Shown here in pieces: positions 35,404 through 42,544 of a stretch of DNA of 64,000 bases. The translations under genes were made by a program, and so were the position numbers. The notes beneath the pieces were generated by a model. The model made no database searches, was not told the DNA's origin, and worked only from the letters and a program-made list of their open reading frames with translations. The stretch spans positions 186,001-250,000 of the forward strand of contig SHYS01000003.1 in the NCBI GenBank assembly GCA_009692685.1. Direction: 5' to 3'. The stretch comes from Dehalococcoidia bacterium (lineage in GTDB: Bacteria > Chloroflexota > Dehalococcoidia > UBA2979). Every line of letters begins with the position of its first letter. Position 1 is the stretch's first letter.

Positions 35404-36467
35404 GAGCGTGCTTCGCTTCCGCGTGCACCCGTCGACACCCCGCCCTTCCGCTCCGAGCTGGATGTGCGGCGTAGTTCCTCGAAGAGAACGCGCTGCTCAG
35501 GGGTCAGCGGCTCGGGGAGCGTGATGCGGACACACGCGTGCAGGTCGCCGTAGCCACCCTGGCGGCGGGGCATGCCCTGTCCGGCGAGGCGGAAGACACG
35601 CCCACCCTGCGTCCCGGCCGGCACGTTGAGCATCAGCGTCCGGCCCTTGAGCGTTGGCACGCCGACCTCGCTACCCAGCGCCGCGTCGGCGACCGGCACA
35701 TCGATGTCGACGCGGAGATCGTCGCCCTGCCGCTCGAAGCGCGCGTGCGAGGCGACATCGACCTTGAGGAAGAGGTCGCCGTTCGCGCCGCCGTTGGCGC
35801 CCGCGCCGCCTTTGCCGGCAACGCGGATGCGCGTGCCCGTGTCCACGCCGGGTGGGATGGTCACCTCGATACGGCGGAGGGGCGCTGCGCTGCCCGTGCC
35901 GCGACAGGCGTGGCAGAGCGCGCCGGCGAGGCTGCCCTCGCCGGCGCAGACGCGGCAGGGCTCGGCGCGGTCGCGAACCTCGATGGTGCGAGTGGCGCCG
36001 TTGTAGGCCTCGTCGAGGGTGAGGCGGACGGTGTGTTCGACGTCCTGCCCCCGCTGACGGCCCGCGGCGCGACGGAAGATGGAGTCGAAGATGCCGCCCC
36101 CGGCACCACCTCGGCCTCCGCCGAACAGGTCACTGAGGTCGCCCATGTCGTTGAGATTGAACTCTGCCGAGCCAGCAGGGCCGGGACGGCCGCCCGCTGC
36201 AGCAGGACGGAAGCCGCGGCGCTCCATCTCCTCGATCTGGTCGGCCTGCTTCCAGTTGTCACCGTAGTGGTCGTATTTACGCCTTGAATCGTCGTCGGAG
36301 AGCACCTCGTGGGCGGCGTTGACCTCCTTGAAGCGCTCTTCGGCGGCGGCATCGCCGGGGTTGACGTCCGGGTGGAGCTTGCGGGCTAGGCGGCGGTACG
36401 CCGAGCGAATGTCCTTCGTCGAGGCGTCACGCTTCACACCGAGCACGTCGTAAAGGTCTCTTGCCAT
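35400..36467 (-). CDS. dnaJ: DnaJ co-chaperone with reduced zinc finger
   Basis: A protein of about 355 residues. The J domain carries HPD in [20 protein letters not shown] and is followed by a G/F region ([15 protein letters not shown]). The zinc-finger region has only two CxxCxGxG repeats ([16 protein letters not shown]) instead of four, enough for one zinc. C-terminal substrate-binding barrels follow ([37 protein letters not shown]). It stimulates DnaK ATPase. ATG 36467 is chosen since upstream in-frame residues are not J-domain-like. First gene of the hspR-clpC operon. Confidence 0.9.
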   Translation of the reverse strand: MARDLYDVLGVKRDASTKDIRSAYRRLARKLHPDVNPGDAAAEERFKEVNAAHEVLSDDDSRRKYDHYGDNWKQADQIEEMERRGFRPAAAGGRPGPAGSAEFNLNDMGDLSDLFGGGRGGAGGGIFDSIFRRAAGRQRGQDVEHTVRLTLDEAYNGATRTIEVRDRAEPCRVCAGEGSLAGALCHACRGTGSAAPLRRIEVTIPPGVDTGTRIRVAGKGGAGANGGANGDLFLKVDVASHARFERQGDDLRVDIDVPVADAALGSEVGVPTLKGRTLMLNVPAGTQGGRVFRLAGQGMPRRQGGYGDLHACVRITLPEPLTPEQRVLFEELRRTSSSERKGGVSTGARGSEARS

Positions 36468-36501
36468 GACCAGAAGTATAGGAATTGAGTGGCGACGGTG
36501 C

Positions 36502-36539
36502 AACTAAAGTTGATAGAAGGAAACTAAAGTTACTTGACA
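36502..36539. promoter_or_regulatory. Candidate heat-shock operator/promoter: two AACTAAAGTT boxes 20 bp apart
   Basis: In the divergent dnaJ/hsp20 spacer the 10-mer AACTAAAGTT occurs at 36502-36511 and again at 36522-36531, exactly 20 bases (two helical turns) apart. Each box is a near-palindrome (AACT/AGTT). A TTGACA follows at 36534-36539, with TACGCT 18 bases further on, a plausible sigma70-type promoter for hsp20. The spacing and location suggest a repressor site, perhaps for HspR, though it does not match the actinobacterial HAIR or the CIRCE consensus. Confidence 0.5.
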
Positions 36540-36680
36540 TGGTGACTTTCAGAAACGTACGCTTCTTCTCGTCCGAACGGGCTCCTGATGCCTCGAGCGA
36601 CTCGGAGCCACTCGAAACTGGTCGGGCGAGGAGGCACGAAGCTCGACGCAGAACTCGACACGCAGACAAGGAGGAGTTGG

Positions 36681-37130
36681 ATGGCCGATATCGTCCCTGT
36701 GGACCACTTCCGCTGGATGGACCGTGACTTCGGAAACCTGAGGCGCATGATGGATCGAGTCTTCGACGACTCACTCTTCCGCACGCCGGCGCTGATCGAT
36801 GAGGGCTCGCCGGCTCTCGATGTGCTCGAGCAAGACGGCAACGTCGTCGTGAAGGCGTCGTTGCCCGGATTCACCAAGGAGGAGATCGACGTGCAGGTGC
36901 ACGACGGTGTCCTCTACATCAAGGCCGAGCACAACGAGGAGAAGGAAGAGAAGGGCGCGAAGTTCTACCGCCGCGAGCGGCGCTACGGCGCCGTCGCCCG
37001 GCGCGTCGCGCTCCCCGGAACCGTCTCCTAGGCGGACGTGAACGCAGAGTTGAAGGACGGCGTACTCACGTTGACCATCCCCGTCCCCGCGAAAGCGCAG
37101 CCGAAGCAGATCGAGATCAAAGGTGCGTAA
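36681..37130 (+). pseudogene. Hsp20/alpha-crystallin small heat-shock protein with in-frame TAG at 37029
   Basis: ATG 36681 with GGAGGAG upstream. N-terminal arm VDHFRWMDRDFGNLRRMMDR, then the alpha-crystallin domain (SPALDVLEQDGNVVVKASLP, GFTKEEIDVQVHDGVLYIKA, YRRERRYGAVARRVALPGTV). A TAG at 37029-37031 precedes ADVNAELKDGVLTLTIPVPA and the C-terminal tail, all in one frame. The second part holds the last strands and the I-P-V motif used for oligomer assembly. Termination would give a 116-residue protein missing these. A strong hairpin follows. Confidence 0.75.
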
Positions 37131-37152
37131 ACCGTTTCGCGGTCACGCGGAA

Positions 37153-37183
37153 GGGGAAGCCCCGGGGTCGCCGGGGCTTCCCC
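37153..37183 (+). terminator. Strong hairpin after hsp20
   Basis: GGGGAAGCCCCGG (37153-37165) and its exact complement CCGGGGCTTCCCC (37171-37183) form a 13-bp stem with a 5-base loop, 22 bases after the hsp20 stop. There is no T-tract, so it may act as a Rho-independent-like or transcript-stabilising hairpin. Confidence 0.65.
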
Positions 37184-37214
37184 GTGTCTGAGCGCGGAAC
37201 GACATCGCCAGCAC

Positions 37215-38126
37215 TTACGTACCCTCGAACGCCTCGGCGGCCGGACGTCCGCGAGCGCGCCGGGCGCGCTCCCACATCGAGGTCTGCGCCGAGCGCTGGG
37301 GCATTTTCGCGCTCGGGTCCGTTCCCACATCGATGGCTGAGTCCTCGGTGGCGGGCTCGGTTCGTTTGCGCGTGACCCGCCGTCGATGCCGGTCCATCGT
37401 GGAGAGCAGGGCGAGCGCCTTGCGGGTATCCGAGGCGACGCGCGCGGGTTCTGCGGTGCGGAATCGGTACTTGGAGAGCCAGTACGTGAACGCCTGCCAC
37501 TCGTGGACCGTCACCGAGTCGCCCAGCTCCACCTCGGTTTCATCGCGGTACAGCGAGGCAAGTTCGGTCAGCGGTTTGCCGTAGACACGTTCGTACGCCT
37601 CGATGTCGGAGTTACGGGAACCAGAGAGCGTGCCGGCTTTCTGAATCTCCTGTTCGACGGCGAGCTGGAGGGCCTCCTCCACGACGACGCCGTACTGGAA
37701 GTTGAGGTGCGCCCGGTGCTTCTGCGGCCCGATCGCCTTCGCGAAAGCCGTCTCATCCTCTCCGCCGGGGGCGAGGCCAGCGAACAGCAGCCGCTCACGC
37801 TCCTCCGATGGCACTACGCCGGGGAGATAGAGGTCTGCCGCCTCGACGAGGCGCTGTGCCAGACGCAGCCAGTCGAAGGCTTCGCCAGACAGCAGGTAGA
37901 GGTAGGTCACCCCATCGATGCGCTCGTCGGCGGCAATCCAGCGCGCGATGGTGTCGAGCAGCGCCGGGTACCAAGGCGCACCGGCCTCGAGGGCCCGGAG
38001 GAAGGACTCCACACCGGGTGCGGGATCGAGGGGGCCCTCGGCCGGAAACTCGCCCGCGTAGCGAGGCGGCGGCGAGTCATCCTCGGCGGCGTCCGCCGCG
38101 AATTGTGCCTCGATCTCCGTTGTCAT
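37215..38126 (-). CDS. Conserved hypothetical protein, 303 aa
   Basis: A soluble, acidic protein from ATG 38126. Blocks such as FLRALEAGAPWYPALLDTIA, YLYLLSGEAFDWLRLAQRLV, AIGPQKHRAHLNFQYGVVVE and HEWQAFTYWLSKYRFRTAEP look conserved and helical; the C-terminal 60 residues are basic and low-complexity. No catalytic motif or known family recognised. It is convergent with hsp20 and divergent from the VOC gene. Confidence 0.65.
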   Translation of the reverse strand: MTTEIEAQFAADAAEDDSPPPRYAGEFPAEGPLDPAPGVESFLRALEAGAPWYPALLDTIARWIAADERIDGVTYLYLLSGEAFDWLRLAQRLVEAADLYLPGVVPSEERERLLFAGLAPGGEDETAFAKAIGPQKHRAHLNFQYGVVVEEALQLAVEQEIQKAGTLSGSRNSDIEAYERVYGKPLTELASLYRDETEVELGDSVTVHEWQAFTYWLSKYRFRTAEPARVASDTRKALALLSTMDRHRRRVTRKRTEPATEDSAIDVGTDPSAKMPQRSAQTSMWERARRARGRPAAEAFEGT

Positions 38127-38252
38127 CCAGATAGTGTATCCGCGGCGAGCCGCGCGTCCGAGGGCCGCTCGCTGGTTCAAACGGGTCGACGCGTGGCCCA
38201 CCGACCTCGTACGCTGCGACCCGCTGAGGTCGTATCTGAAGGCGAGGGGCAC

Positions 38253-38777
38253 GTGCAGGTCAGTGGACTGGGCTACCCCGCCCTGATCGTGAAGAACGTC
38301 GAGGAATCGATCGCGTTCTACCAGCGTGCGTTCGGGATGGAGTTACTTTTCCTGGAGCCCAACCGCGACGACTCGGAGTCGGTGCAGGCGCTGCTCCGAG
38401 CGTCTGACGACAACTTCGTGCTCCTGATTGGTCCGGTCGACCCGAACCTCAAGCTCGCGGATGCCTCACTGGGCGTGGGATCGATGCAATACCTGGCGCT
38501 GCGGGTCAGCGCGGCGACCCTCGATCAGGCCTATTTCGAGCTATCGAACTCGGGCATCCGGGGCTCCGAGGAGATCCGCCGTGGCTATGAGCGACTGGTC
38601 TTCATGGAGGACCCGAACGGCGTGCTGGTGATCCTGTCGGCATGGCTGACGGAGCCGCCGGCGAACCTGTCACGCGCCGACGTATTGCGTCGCGCGGCAG
38701 CCCTGCGCGACGCGGATCGCGCACCATTCGTCGAGGATGTACACATCCAGCGAGCGATCACCGACCTCAGTAGCTGA
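38253..38777 (+). CDS. VOC superfamily (glyoxalase-like) protein
   Basis: A 174-residue single VOC module plus a C-terminal helix: GYPALIVKNVEESIAFYQRA, FGMELLFLEPN, and YERLVFMEDPNGVLVILSAW. The extra tail (LTEPPANLSRADVLRRAAAL) is not part of the core fold. GTG 38253 is chosen by alignment of the first beta strand. Specific reaction unknown. Confidence 0.75.
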   Translation: MQVSGLGYPALIVKNVEESIAFYQRAFGMELLFLEPNRDDSESVQALLRASDDNFVLLIGPVDPNLKLADASLGVGSMQYLALRVSAATLDQAYFELSNSGIRGSEEIRRGYERLVFMEDPNGVLVILSAWLTEPPANLSRADVLRRAAALRDADRAPFVEDVHIQRAITDLSS

Positions 38778-38801
38778 GGCAGGTGTCCCAGCGTGTACCG
38801 G

Positions 38802-39044
38802 CTATGCCGGGACGGCGATCGGGACCATGCCTTCGAGGAGCCGCTCGACAGCCATCGAGTGAGCACAGACTGCGTGGCGTCCGAAGTACTCGCAGCCACA
38901 ACTCCACCCGCCGTCCGACAGCGTGACGGTGTGTGCGTCGTTGTCACCTCTGACGTTGACCGTCAGCTGAGTGACCGTGAATCGATCGCGCTCCTCGGCG
39001 TACCGATGCGCCTTCTCCACCTTGCCGATGAGTCCAGAGTCCAT
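38802..39044 (-). CDS. Small SWIM zinc-finger protein
   Basis: An 80-residue protein ending in a SWIM motif, CxC then CxH: WSCGCEYFGRHAVCAHSMAV. SWIM domains bind DNA or proteins and occur with MuDR-type transposases and helicases, but also as stand-alone small proteins in bacteria. No partner gene is adjacent. Convergent with the VOC gene. Confidence 0.75.
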   Translation of the reverse strand: MDSGLIGKVEKAHRYAEERDRFTVTQLTVNVRGDNDAHTVTLSDGGWSCGCEYFGRHAVCAHSMAVERLLEGMVPIAVPA

Positions 39045-39129
39045 GCTCGCCTCCGCTCAGCTATGCGTCCTTGACGTTGGGGAGCAATGCGGACTAGGTA
39101 GAGGCCGCTCCACGAATACCGGCAAACAA

Positions 39130-39157
39130 AAAGCGCCGCAATGCAACGCGGCGCTTT
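39130..39157. terminator. Inverted repeat in the spacer upstream of the SWIM gene
   Basis: AAAGCGCCGC (39130-39139) pairs with GCGGCGCTTT (39148-39157) across an 8-base loop, with A-rich sequence on one flank and T on the other. It could terminate minus-strand transcripts from the decayed RNA-ligase gene. The rest of 39045-39305 holds no supported gene; a 25-codon frame at 39224 (MKVVNIAFAITIDSG) is too short to call. Confidence 0.55.
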
Positions 39158-39305
39158 CCTGCGTACTTGTGGGGGTTCCCAGTAGCTTCACCGGCACCTC
39201 CGAGGAGAAACGCTACGCCGCACGATGAAGGTCGTCAACATTGCGTTCGCCATCACTATCGACAGCGGTGGCCCGGGTGCGCAGGTGCTGAACGTCACCT
39301 GAAGG

Positions 39306-39837
39306 TCACCGAGTCCGCTGAGGATGGCGCGATAGCACCTCGTAACGTGGTGTGGGCTGTTGCCAAGGAACGACCGCACGAGCGCGACCTCCGCGGCGTG
39401 GAAGGTACGTGGCTCCGAGGTCGGCGCTAACGCCTCGACAGCGGCCGCGACCGCCCGTCGCGCGTCTTACGCAACGCCCCGGCCTCGATGCAAGCGTGGT
39501 CGACCCGATCGGCGAGCGTACGCAACCCCGCGAGATCGCCCGCGACGCCCAACCACACCACCTGGATGCGATTGCGCCCGCCAAACCCGCCCACCCCGCC
39601 AATTGCGAGGTTGAGGTCAACGCTGTCGAGGGCGCGATCTAGCTCGGCCTGCAGTCGCGGCACTGCCGCATCCGGGAACTCGCCGAGGAAGCGCAACGTC
39701 AGGCGCAGCAGCTTCGGGTCGACCCCGCGTAGCGCCCGCGCCGACTCTTCGCCGAGCCTAGCTTCGAGTGCGGCTCGCACCTCGACCGCCGCCGTGCGCC
39801 AGTCTTCTGGCAGCTCTAGAGCGACGAAGAATCGCAC
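39306..39837 (-). pseudogene. thpR: 2'-5' RNA ligase/cyclic phosphodiesterase (ThpR/LigT) remnant
   Basis: The 5' part from 39837 reads MRFFVALELPEDWRTAAVEV and LRLTLRFLGEFPDAAVPRLQ. The His of the first HxTx motif is Arg here. After base 39427 the frame stops. Fragments of the C-terminal half lie in other frames (APTSEPRTFHAAEVALVRSF, then RYEVLSRHPQRT ending at 39306), and no second HxTx motif can be found. Several frameshifts and loss of both catalytic motifs make it a decayed gene. Confidence 0.65.
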
Positions 39838-39855
39838 GATGCCTCGCCCCGCGCT

Positions 39856-40707
39856 TCAGGCGGCGCCGGGCCCAAGCCCGAGGAAGGCCGCGGCGTTCGC
39901 TCCGAGGACGGCGGTCCGCGCGTCGTCGTTCGCGAGCGCGGCCTCAACCTCGGCGCGGTCGACCTGTTGCGGCCGCAGGGGGAAGTCTGAGCCCCACGCG
40001 ACCGCCCGCGGCCCCACAAGCGCGAGCACCTGCGCGAAGACCCGTGGTTCATAGAGAAACGCCGAGGCTGCCGTGTCGAAGAGCACACGGCCGGCCTCGA
40101 TGTGGGAGCGCAGCTCCGGCATCAGGGCGTAGAACGGCAGACCACCGCCCCAGTGCGCCGCGATGACGCGCACATCGGGCCGCTCCTCGAGCATCCGCCA
40201 GATGGCGCCGGGCTCGTAGCCGCCCGCCTTGCCCGGATATCGGTGCCCGACCGTCTCCGAGGCGTGCACGAGCGCCGTGAGGCCGTGCACGGAAGCGGCG
40301 CGCTGAAGCAGGTCGTCAACGGACGCGGGGTCGAGGGCATTGCCCGGACGCACCTCGCCAACGCCGCGCGCGCCATGCCTCACAAGTCGCGCGAGCGTGT
40401 CCGCGAGGGCGGGGCCGGTCTCCGCGACCGGCACGTAGGGAATCAGCCGACCGCCTGAGGCCGCCGCGGCATCGAGGAGATAGGCCGAGTGCTCTTCGGC
40501 GAGGTCCGGCTGGCGCCACCAGAACCCGCATATCACGGAGACATCGACGCCGGCGTGCTCCATCGAGTCGATGAGCGCATCAGCGGAGACCATGCGGGCA
40601 CTCGCCCCGCCATACAGCTCGGCGAAGCCGGAGTCTGCGAGCACGAGGCGACCGCGCCGCTCGATCATGCGCGGCGGAAAGACGTGCGTGTGGGCATCGA
40701 TGATCAC
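39856..40707 (-). CDS. Amidohydrolase 2-type TIM-barrel metallohydrolase
   Basis: A protein of about 283 residues from GTG 40707. The HxH metal motif is in VIIDAHTHVFPPRMIE, further His ligands are in LTALVHASETVGHRYPG and IAAHWGGGLPFYALM, and the Asp is in VAWGSDFPLRPQQVDR. Members hydrolyse or decarboxylate cyclic or aromatic acids (ACMSD-like). Substrate not predictable. It is followed by the decayed RNA ligase gene and is divergent from scpB. Confidence 0.83.
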   Translation of the reverse strand: MIIDAHTHVFPPRMIERRGRLVLADSGFAELYGGASARMVSADALIDSMEHAGVDVSVICGFWWRQPDLAEEHSAYLLDAAAASGGRLIPYVPVAETGPALADTLARLVRHGARGVGEVRPGNALDPASVDDLLQRAASVHGLTALVHASETVGHRYPGKAGGYEPGAIWRMLEERPDVRVIAAHWGGGLPFYALMPELRSHIEAGRVLFDTAASAFLYEPRVFAQVLALVGPRAVAWGSDFPLRPQQVDRAEVEAALANDDARTAVLGANAAAFLGLGPGAA

Positions 40708-40825
40708 GCCCCGGATCGTACCTCGGAGGCGTGATGAACTTACGCCGTGCCTGCGAGCGCGCGCAGCGGTACGATCCACCTACCCCAGCGCGCCCGGACT
40801 CGAACACTCGCATCGAGGTGTGACC

Positions 40826-41833
40826 ATGCCCCGGCAGCGCAAGTCGCCAGTTCCCGCCACCACCGAGGCGAGCCTCGGAGTTGCGTCCGAAGCACCACTC
40901 GAGGACCCAGCCCCTGCGCTCGCTGACGGCGCTTCCACGCCGGACGTCGAGCCCCCGACTGCGCTCACAGGTGGGGCCGACGACGAGCGGGTCGAGGGCG
41001 AGACTCCCGATGATGACTGGCTCGCGGATGTCGACACCACGGACACGCCCGCGCGGGAGGCCCTGCCCACGCTGATCGAGGCGCTGCTGTTCGTATCGGA
41101 CGGTCCCGTCGAGACCCGGACGCTCGCGCGTGGCCTCGGTGTCACGACTCGGGCCGTCACGGCCGCGTTGGAGGAGCTCGCGACACGGCTTGATGGTCGG
41201 GGGCTGATGCTGCAGAGCGGCCCCGATGGCGCGCAGCTGGTGACCGTGCCGCAGGCTGCACCGTACGTGCAGACCTTTCTTGGCCTCGAACAGAACCGCC
41301 GGCTCTCTAACGCCGCGCTCGAGGCGCTGGCAATCATCGCGTACCGCCAGCCCGTCACCCGCGCCACCATCGAGGCCGTGCGCGGGGTCTCGAGCGATGG
41401 CGCGATCCAGACCATGCGCGCGCGGGGCCTCATCGAGGAGGCCGGCCGCGCACTTGGCCCCGGACGCGCAGCCCTGTTTGTGACCACGCGTCGCTTCCTG
41501 GAGCACTTCGGTCTGCAGGGTCCGCAGGATCTGCCACCGCTCGGCGATTACGAGCTGCCGCCACAGGACGCACCGATGCCGATGGGCCTCGACCTTGGAG
41601 GTGCGGCGGAGACTGCGGTTGCACAGACCGCGGTCGAAGAGGTGGCCGAGGCCTTGGCCTCGCTCTCGCAGGTGGCGAGGGCACTCGCGGACCCCACTCG
41701 CCGACGACCGGGCGCGACTGCGTTGTTGCTCCCCGGCGCAACACGCCTCGCTCTGCCGTCGCCGAACGGCGTCCCGTCTGGCGGGACGGCCGCACCAGAC
41801 CTGGGCTGGCCGACGCCACTCCCGCGGAGCTGA
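40826..41833 (+). CDS. scpB: Segregation and condensation protein ScpB
   Basis: A 335-residue protein whose core (ALPTLIEALLFVSDGPVETR, AALEALAIIAYRQPVTRATI, EEAGRALGPGRAALFVTTRR) is the double winged-helix kleisin-associated subunit of the SMC-ScpAB complex that compacts chromosomes. It carries long acidic/Pro-rich extensions at both ends, making it longer than the usual 180-220 residues. No scpA is adjacent, which is unusual because the two are often paired. Confidence 0.88.
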   Translation: MPRQRKSPVPATTEASLGVASEAPLEDPAPALADGASTPDVEPPTALTGGADDERVEGETPDDDWLADVDTTDTPAREALPTLIEALLFVSDGPVETRTLARGLGVTTRAVTAALEELATRLDGRGLMLQSGPDGAQLVTVPQAAPYVQTFLGLEQNRRLSNAALEALAIIAYRQPVTRATIEAVRGVSSDGAIQTMRARGLIEEAGRALGPGRAALFVTTRRFLEHFGLQGPQDLPPLGDYELPPQDAPMPMGLDLGGAAETAVAQTAVEEVAEALASLSQVARALADPTRRRPGATALLLPGATRLALPSPNGVPSGGTAAPDLGWPTPLPRS

Positions 41834-41854
41834 TTTGCGAGGAGAGGCGCGCGG

Positions 41855-42133
41855 ATGGTGACCATCTCGATTCCGGCTGCGCAGAGCCTGAAGGACAAGC
41901 GCTAGGTCGTGCGCTCGCTCGTGGAGCGCCTGCGTGTCCGTCGGCAGCTGTCCGCCGCGGAGGTCAGTCTGCAGGACCGAATGCAGGCTGGGTAAATCGG
42001 ATTCGCGGTCGTCTCCGGCGATTTCGCCACGGCTCGCCGTCTGGTCGATGAGGCGCGGCGTTGCATCGATAACGCACTCATCGGTAAGGCGGAGGCGATC
42101 ACCGCGGCCCTCGAGGATGGCGTGCTCGAATAG
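41855..42133 (+). pseudogene. DUF503 family protein with two internal stops
   Basis: The frame MVTISIPAAQSLKDKR, then TAG (41903), then VVRSLVERLRVRRQLSAAEV, SLQDRMQAG, then TAA (41993), then IGFAVVSGDFATARRLVDEA is a complete DUF503 protein of 92 codons in one frame. Gln (CAG, CAA) or Glu at the two stops would restore typical sequence. DUF503 (YlxP-like) proteins often accompany ribosome-maturation genes. With two stops it is almost certainly not expressed as such. Confidence 0.7.
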
Positions 42134-42161
42134 TGCGAGCACGCTCAGTGCGTCCAAGACG

Positions 42162-42189
42162 AACGGGCGTCCCGAGAGGGGCGCCCGTT
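42162..42189. terminator. Bidirectional hairpin between DUF503 remnant and a small minus-strand ORF
   Basis: AACGGGCG and CGCCCGTT pair, with an inner CCC/GGG, over 42162-42189, followed by TGTGTT on the plus strand. It lies 24-50 bases beyond the stop codons of both converging frames. Confidence 0.6.
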
Positions 42190-42212
42190 GTGTTCGGTCC
42201 TGCGGGCTCTCG

Positions 42213-42347
42213 CTATGCGGAGAGCATGCCAATCCGAGCGGCGAAGAACGCGCGGTCAAGATCGCGTCGCGCTTCCTTCATGCTGGGAGCACCCATGGGT
42301 TGCTCCATGACGATGGCGTTATAAAACGCACCCTTAGCAGTTCGCAT
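42213..42347 (-). CDS. Candidate small protein, 44 aa
   Basis: ATG 42347 preceded by GAAGGAAA encodes MRTAKGAFYNAIVMEQPMGA, continuing PSMKEARRDLDRAFFAARIG. It is amphipathic and positively charged, and sits in an otherwise gene-free 400-base stretch (42134-42544) bounded by hairpins on both sides. The tidy arrangement of ribosome site, frame and downstream hairpin supports a real gene, though no family is recognised. Confidence 0.4.
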   Translation of the reverse strand: MRTAKGAFYNAIVMEQPMGAPSMKEARRDLDRAFFAARIGMLSA

Positions 42348-42485
42348 CGCAGGTTTCCTTCCATTGCGCCGCCTGGGACTACACCCTCGACTGCGAGTCC
42401 TCCCGGTTCATTCCGGTGACTCCAGTATCGATTAGGCGAACGTGATGAACAAGTGTTTGTAGTCACAATCACATGAAGACAACGT

Positions 42486-42505
42486 TAAAAATGGGAGTAA
42501 CCCAT
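42486..42505 (-). terminator. Putative terminator after murJ
   Basis: On the minus strand ATGGG-TTACT-CCCAT is followed by TTTTTAA, 40 bases after the murJ stop. The stem is only 5 bp, but it may extend with the overlapping ACCCA/TGGGT pair. The surrounding 42400-42540 stretch is AT-richer than the rest of the window. Confidence 0.45.
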
Positions 42506-42544
42506 ACTGGGTATCCCTCGAATCTGGCTATCAGGCCATTGCAG

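Noticed and set aside
39224..39301. 25-codon frame MKVVNIAFAITIDSG in the SWIM-thpR spacer
   Set aside because: Too short, lies over the decayed RNA-ligase region, with no conserved features.
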